From: a virus | Strand: one strand, 5' to 3' | Length of the DNA stretch: 23,815 nt | Virus record (IMG/VR): IMGVR_UViG_3300011115_000285 | Span: 1 to 23,815 of that record | In this document: one piece after another, positions 21,441 through 23,815 of the stretch | How the letters are laid out: every line of letters starts with the position of its first letter | Numbering within the stretch: position 1 is the stretch's first letter | Program-made: the position numbers and the translations under genes | The notes under the pieces: generated by a model | Databases searched by the model: none | What the model saw: the letters and a program-made list of their open reading frames with translations, nothing else | What the model was told of the DNA's origin: nothing

Positions 21441-21500
21441 ATGTCGCATAATTGGCACCGCGCAAACGTAGCAAGCTTGCGACCTTTGTGGGCACTTTAA
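21441..21500 (+). CDS. Possible 19-aa leader peptide downstream of the LexA box
   Basis: A 20-codon frame (MSHNWHRANVASLRPLWAL) with AGGTG five nucleotides before the ATG, itself directly after the LexA box. It ends within the 23-bp palindrome at 21488-21510, as a leader peptide controlling a hairpin might. There is no downstream gene before terminase at 21834. It may well be a chance frame. Confidence 0.2.
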   Translation: MSHNWHRANVASLRPLWAL

Positions 21501-21510
21501 AAGTGCCCAC
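21488..21510. repeat. 23-bp palindrome
   Basis: GTGGGCACTTT (21488-21498) and AAAGTGCCCAC (21500-21510) are perfect inverted repeats about one base. CCTTT (21483-21487) and AAAGG (21521-21525) can extend the stem beyond a small internal loop. No U-run follows closely. It could be an operator, origin element or processing hairpin. Confidence 0.6.
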
Positions 21511-21546
21511 ATTGCCCTTCAAAGGAAACTTAGTATTGTATTTTAA

Positions 21547-21745
21547 TGGCCGTTTGCCGGTGGCCGGCAACACTCGGCCGCCGGCCGTTAGCCTGGCACA
21601 ACTCGGCCCGCATTGTGTCGGCCGCCGGCCGCCAGGCACTCGGCCGCTAGGCACTCGGCCGCCAGCCGGTAGCATTCGGCTCGCCGGCCGTCAGGCACTC
21701 GGCCGCCGGCCGCCAGCCAGAGCCCGCCGGCTTGTTGCAGCGCAG
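21547..21745. repeat. G+C-rich block of short palindromic repeats
   Basis: CGGCCGCCGGCCG (palindrome about a central C) occurs at 21575-21587, 21619-21631 and 21700-21712. AGGCACTCGGCCGC occurs at 21634-21647, 21649-21662 and 21693-21706. The units are irregularly spaced and interleaved with variants (CGGCTCGCCGGCCG, GCCGGTGGCCGGC). The block is sharply different in composition from the A+T-rich DNA before it. Confidence 0.65.
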
Positions 21746-21795
21746 CATAGGGGTAGGGGGGGAGGGCCCTGCGAGGAGCCCTAGCTAGCGGAGGG

Positions 21796-21822
21796 TTAGC
21801 CACCAAAATTTTTTTATATAAT
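21796..21822 (+). promoter_or_regulatory. Weak promoter-like site before terminase small subunit
   Basis: TATAAT at 21817-21822 within an A+T-rich tract, with a poor -35 (TTAGCC 21796-21801, 15-bp spacer). The -10 ends 11 nt before the terminase ATG, so a transcript starting here would have only about 5 nt of leader; the ATG has no ribosome site nearby. Confidence 0.3.
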
Positions 21823-21833
21823 AAATTGCCTAC

Positions 21834-22331
21834 ATGACCTACAATCGCAAAATGCTATCTCTACACTTCACACCTCGCGAAGTCCGCGCCACCGAGTCGC
21901 GTTTGTTGCGCGTCTACGAAGCCGCAAAGCTAGGCTTGTCTAATGACGCACTTGCGCTGCGCGCTGGCATGATGCCCGAGGAGTTTCGTAAACTCTGCCA
22001 GCTAGACCCTGTGGTTGAGTTAGCCGCCATGCAGGGTCGAGCCGAAGCGGAGGCGACTATGTCGCAAGTCGTGTATGACGCGGCCGTGGGTGGTGACGCT
22101 AAGATGGCGTTGGAGTTCTTAAAGCACAAACACGATTGGGTGGCCAAGCAGCAAGTGCAGGTGGACGTCACGCAACAGATCAGCATCATCACAGCGCTTG
22201 AGCAAGCCGACAATCGTGTACAACACGGTCTAACTATAGATATGGAACCCACGGATGCAAACGACACAGTACAGCGCCGCCGAAGAGATGCGCCTAATGT
22301 CAGCGCTTTGGTCACCCAAGATCAAGGATGA
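21834..22331 (+). CDS. terS: Terminase small subunit
   Basis: A 165-residue protein that should recognise the phage packaging site. Helices with a helix-turn-helix-like segment lie at about 27-55 ('VYEAAKLGLSNDALALRAGMMPEEFRKLC'), followed by 'ELAAMQGRAEAEATMSQVVYDAAVGGDAKMALEFLKHKHDWVAKQQVQVDV', a pattern I associate with small terminase subunits. The N-terminus (MTYNRKMLSLHFTPREVRATESRLL) is basic. No Shine-Dalgarno sequence is near the ATG; an alternative ATG at 21852 has none either. It overlaps the large subunit gene by 77 nt. The G+C-rich repeat block just upstream is a candidate target. Confidence 0.78.
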   Translation: MTYNRKMLSLHFTPREVRATESRLLRVYEAAKLGLSNDALALRAGMMPEEFRKLCQLDPVVELAAMQGRAEAEATMSQVVYDAAVGGDAKMALEFLKHKHDWVAKQQVQVDVTQQISIITALEQADNRVQHGLTIDMEPTDANDTVQRRRRDAPNVSALVTQDQG

Positions 22332-23775
22332 CCCACTAGCGTTTGTCTTGTACGCATTTCCGTGGGGTCAAAAGGGTACGCCCTTGGCTGACTTCACCGG
22401 CCCACGCAAATGGCAGCGCGAGGTGCTGTCAGACCTAACCGCCCACATTAAGCAGAACGGCGGCAAGATTGACTTTGACACCTTTCGGATGGCAACGTCA
22501 TCCGGGCGTGGTATTGGCAAGTCAGCGTTGGTCAGTTGGCTAACCTTATGGATGCTGTCCACACGGATTGGCTCAACGACCATCATCTCGGCAAACTCGG
22601 AGAGCCAATTACGGTCAGTCACCTGGGCGGAGATTACCAAGTGGTTGGCGATGTCACTCAACTCCCATTGGTTTGAAGTGTCAGCCACACGACTTATGCC
22701 CGCCAAGTGGATTACCGAACTGGTCGAGCGTGACCTAAAGAAAGGCACCCGCTATTGGTCGGTGGAAGGCCGTCTTTGGTCAAGCGAGAACCCTGATGCG
22801 TATGCAGGGGTTCACAACTACGACGGCGTGATGGTGATCTTTGATGAGGCAAGTGGTATTGATGACGCCATTTGGGCGGTGACTGCGGGCTTTTTTACCG
22901 AGAACACGCCTAACCGCTTTTGGTTGGCGTTCTCTAACCCGCGCCGCAACACCGGCTACTTCTACGAATGCCACAACTCTAAGCGTGACTTTTGGAACAC
23001 TAAGATTGTGGATGCAAGAACGGTCGAGGGTACGGACAAAGCGGTGTATCAGCAGATCATTGACGAGTATGGTGCGGATTCTAGCCAAGCTGCGGTGGAA
23101 GTCTACGGTGACTTCCCCTCGGCGGGGGACGATCAGTTTATATCGTCATCAATCGTTGATGAGGCCATGCGCCGCGCAAGGCTTAAAGATCTATCCGCCC
23201 CCATTATTGTGGGCGTTGACCCAGCGCGGTTCGGTTCGGACTCGACGGTCATTGCGATCCGCCAAGGGCGTGACATTATTGGCATCAAACGCTTCAAGGG
23301 CGACGATACGATGACCGTTGTCGGTCACGTCATTGAGGCAATTGAAGAATATAAGCCCGCGTTGGTGGTGATTGACGAAGGTGGCGTGGGCGGTGGGGTG
23401 GTGGATAGATTGAAAGAGCAACGCTACAAAATTCGGGGCGTGAATTTTGGCAATAAGTCCAAAAATCCGCTTATGTATGGTAATTTAAGGGCTCAGATGT
23501 GGGGTGATATGCGTCAATGGCTCAAAACCGCATCGATTCCTAGTGACAGAGTACTTAAAACTGATTTAATATCACCTGTAATGAAGCCGGATTCAAAAGG
23601 AACTATCTTTTTGGAGTCTAAAAAGGACATGAGAGCGAGGGGGCTAGCATCGCCCGACGCAGCAGACGCTATATGCGTGACGTTTGCATTTCCTGTCGCG
23701 CACCGTGAGTATGTAGAACCTAAGAGTCGCAATTATTCGCCGAACGGCGTACAAACTTCTTGGATGGGGGCGTAA
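22255..23775 (+). CDS. terL: Terminase large subunit
   Basis: A 506-residue packaging motor with ATPase and nuclease domains. ATPase: SGRGIGKS (83-90, Walker A) and VMVIFDEAS (191-199, Walker B D196/E197). Nuclease: IIVGVDPARFGSDSTV (316-331, D321), ALVVIDEGGVGGGVVDRL (368-385, D373) and SPDAADAICVTFA (465-477, D467/D470), the three acidic groups of the RNase H-like fold. Length is typical. The start at 22255 lies inside terS (77-nt overlap); ATGs at 22288 and 22297 would shorten the overlap but lose part of the N-terminal helix. The next gene follows its stop directly. Confidence 0.94.
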   Translation: MQTTQYSAAEEMRLMSALWSPKIKDDPLAFVLYAFPWGQKGTPLADFTGPRKWQREVLSDLTAHIKQNGGKIDFDTFRMATSSGRGIGKSALVSWLTLWMLSTRIGSTTIISANSESQLRSVTWAEITKWLAMSLNSHWFEVSATRLMPAKWITELVERDLKKGTRYWSVEGRLWSSENPDAYAGVHNYDGVMVIFDEASGIDDAIWAVTAGFFTENTPNRFWLAFSNPRRNTGYFYECHNSKRDFWNTKIVDARTVEGTDKAVYQQIIDEYGADSSQAAVEVYGDFPSAGDDQFISSSIVDEAMRRARLKDLSAPIIVGVDPARFGSDSTVIAIRQGRDIIGIKRFKGDDTMTVVGHVIEAIEEYKPALVVIDEGGVGGGVVDRLKEQRYKIRGVNFGNKSKNPLMYGNLRAQMWGDMRQWLKTASIPSDRVLKTDLISPVMKPDSKGTIFLESKKDMRARGLASPDAADAICVTFAFPVAHREYVEPKSRNYSPNGVQTSWMGA

Positions 23776-23815
23776 ATGCCACTTAAACAATCCGCAAGCA
23801 AGCAAGCGTTTCGTG
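23776..23815 (+). CDS. Start of a small phage protein (truncated by window edge)
   Basis: ATG directly after the terL stop; visible residues are MPLKQSASKQAFR. This beginning resembles a short basic phage protein (about 60-70 residues, starting MPLxxGxSxxAxSxN) that often lies between terminase and portal (from memory). Function unknown. Confidence 0.6.
   Translation, partial: MPLKQSASKQAFR

Larger units (their letters stand above)
21186..21833. other. Non-coding control region between the clamp operon and terminase genes
   Basis: No convincing gene in 648 bp. From left to right it holds the divergent promoter block, an A+T-rich stretch (about 21340-21445) with a LexA box, a 23-bp palindrome, a G+C-rich repeat block (about 21547-21745), a purine-rich G-run segment (21750-21775) and an A+T-rich promoter-like end before terminase. 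Frames here are low-complexity Pro/Arg/Gly or Tyr-rich translations. Features of this kind suit a replication origin, a packaging site or a regulatory hub. Confidence 0.55.

Noticed and set aside
21547-21745. CRISPR array or integron-like array
   Set aside because: The repeats are short, irregularly spaced and interleaved; there are no uniform spacers or nearby cas or integrase genes.
21346-21784. Plus and minus frames of about 110 aa in the control region
   Set aside because: They are translations of the G+C-rich repeats (Pro/Arg/Gly-rich) or the A+T-rich tract (Tyr-rich) with no ribosome site.

Overview
The window is part of the genome of a tailed bacteriophage, most likely a short-tailed (podovirus-type) phage of a Gram-negative host. 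It carries terminase genes, three large tandem DNA-ejection-type virion proteins, tail-fibre proteins, a GH108 endolysin and a complete replication set. No rRNA, tRNA, transposon or bacterial housekeeping gene was seen. The GH108 lysozyme and a CTGT-N8-ACAG LexA box fit a beta- or gammaproteobacterial host. Many small genes resemble conserved unknowns of phages from freshwater Burkholderiales, but that last point is from memory of family appearance, not from a search. Genes for portal, capsid and tail tube are absent and presumably lie beyond the right edge and before the left edge.

Layout: (1) 1-8809, plus strand: end of a tail fibre gene, a glycine-rich tail protein, a cupin-fold protein, three ejection/internal virion proteins, then a lysis cassette (membrane-anchored coiled coil, holin-like protein, endolysin, exported Cys-rich protein). 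(2) 8910-12050, minus strand: a tight cascade of ten genes, most joined by ATGA-type overlaps. It is headed by a VRR-NUC nuclease and an SNF2-type helicase and followed by eight small proteins, three of them under 55 codons. (3) 12122-18945, plus strand: replication operon with a coiled-coil protein, an HTPGPW-family protein, a DUF2800/Cas4-like nuclease, a probable ssDNA-binding protein, a 44-aa protein, a family A DNA polymerase and a primase-helicase with a C-terminal DUF5906-like ATPase. (4) 18961-21185, minus strand: a second early operon with a half-length sliding-clamp-like protein, several conserved unknowns and two single-span membrane micropeptides of 24 and 21 residues; it ends in a clear intrinsic terminator. 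(5) 21186-21833: a 648-bp control region without convincing genes. It has paired promoters built on TTGTAC/TACAAT, a near-consensus LexA (SOS) box, a 23-bp palindrome and a G+C-rich block of short palindromic repeats. (6) 21834-23815, plus strand: terminase small and large subunits and the start of the next gene.

How it works together: the replication proteins come from two divergent operons sharing a 71-bp promoter region (VRR-NUC plus SNF2 helicase on one side; DUF2800 nuclease, ssDNA-binding candidate, PolA and primase-helicase on the other), with the clamp supplied by the second minus operon. The most unusual items are the LexA box in the control region, a 100-nt structured leader before a polymerase gene that lacks a Shine-Dalgarno sequence, a repeated intercistronic hairpin in the clamp operon, the two membrane micropeptides, and a minus-strand terminator placed between the polymerase and primase genes.
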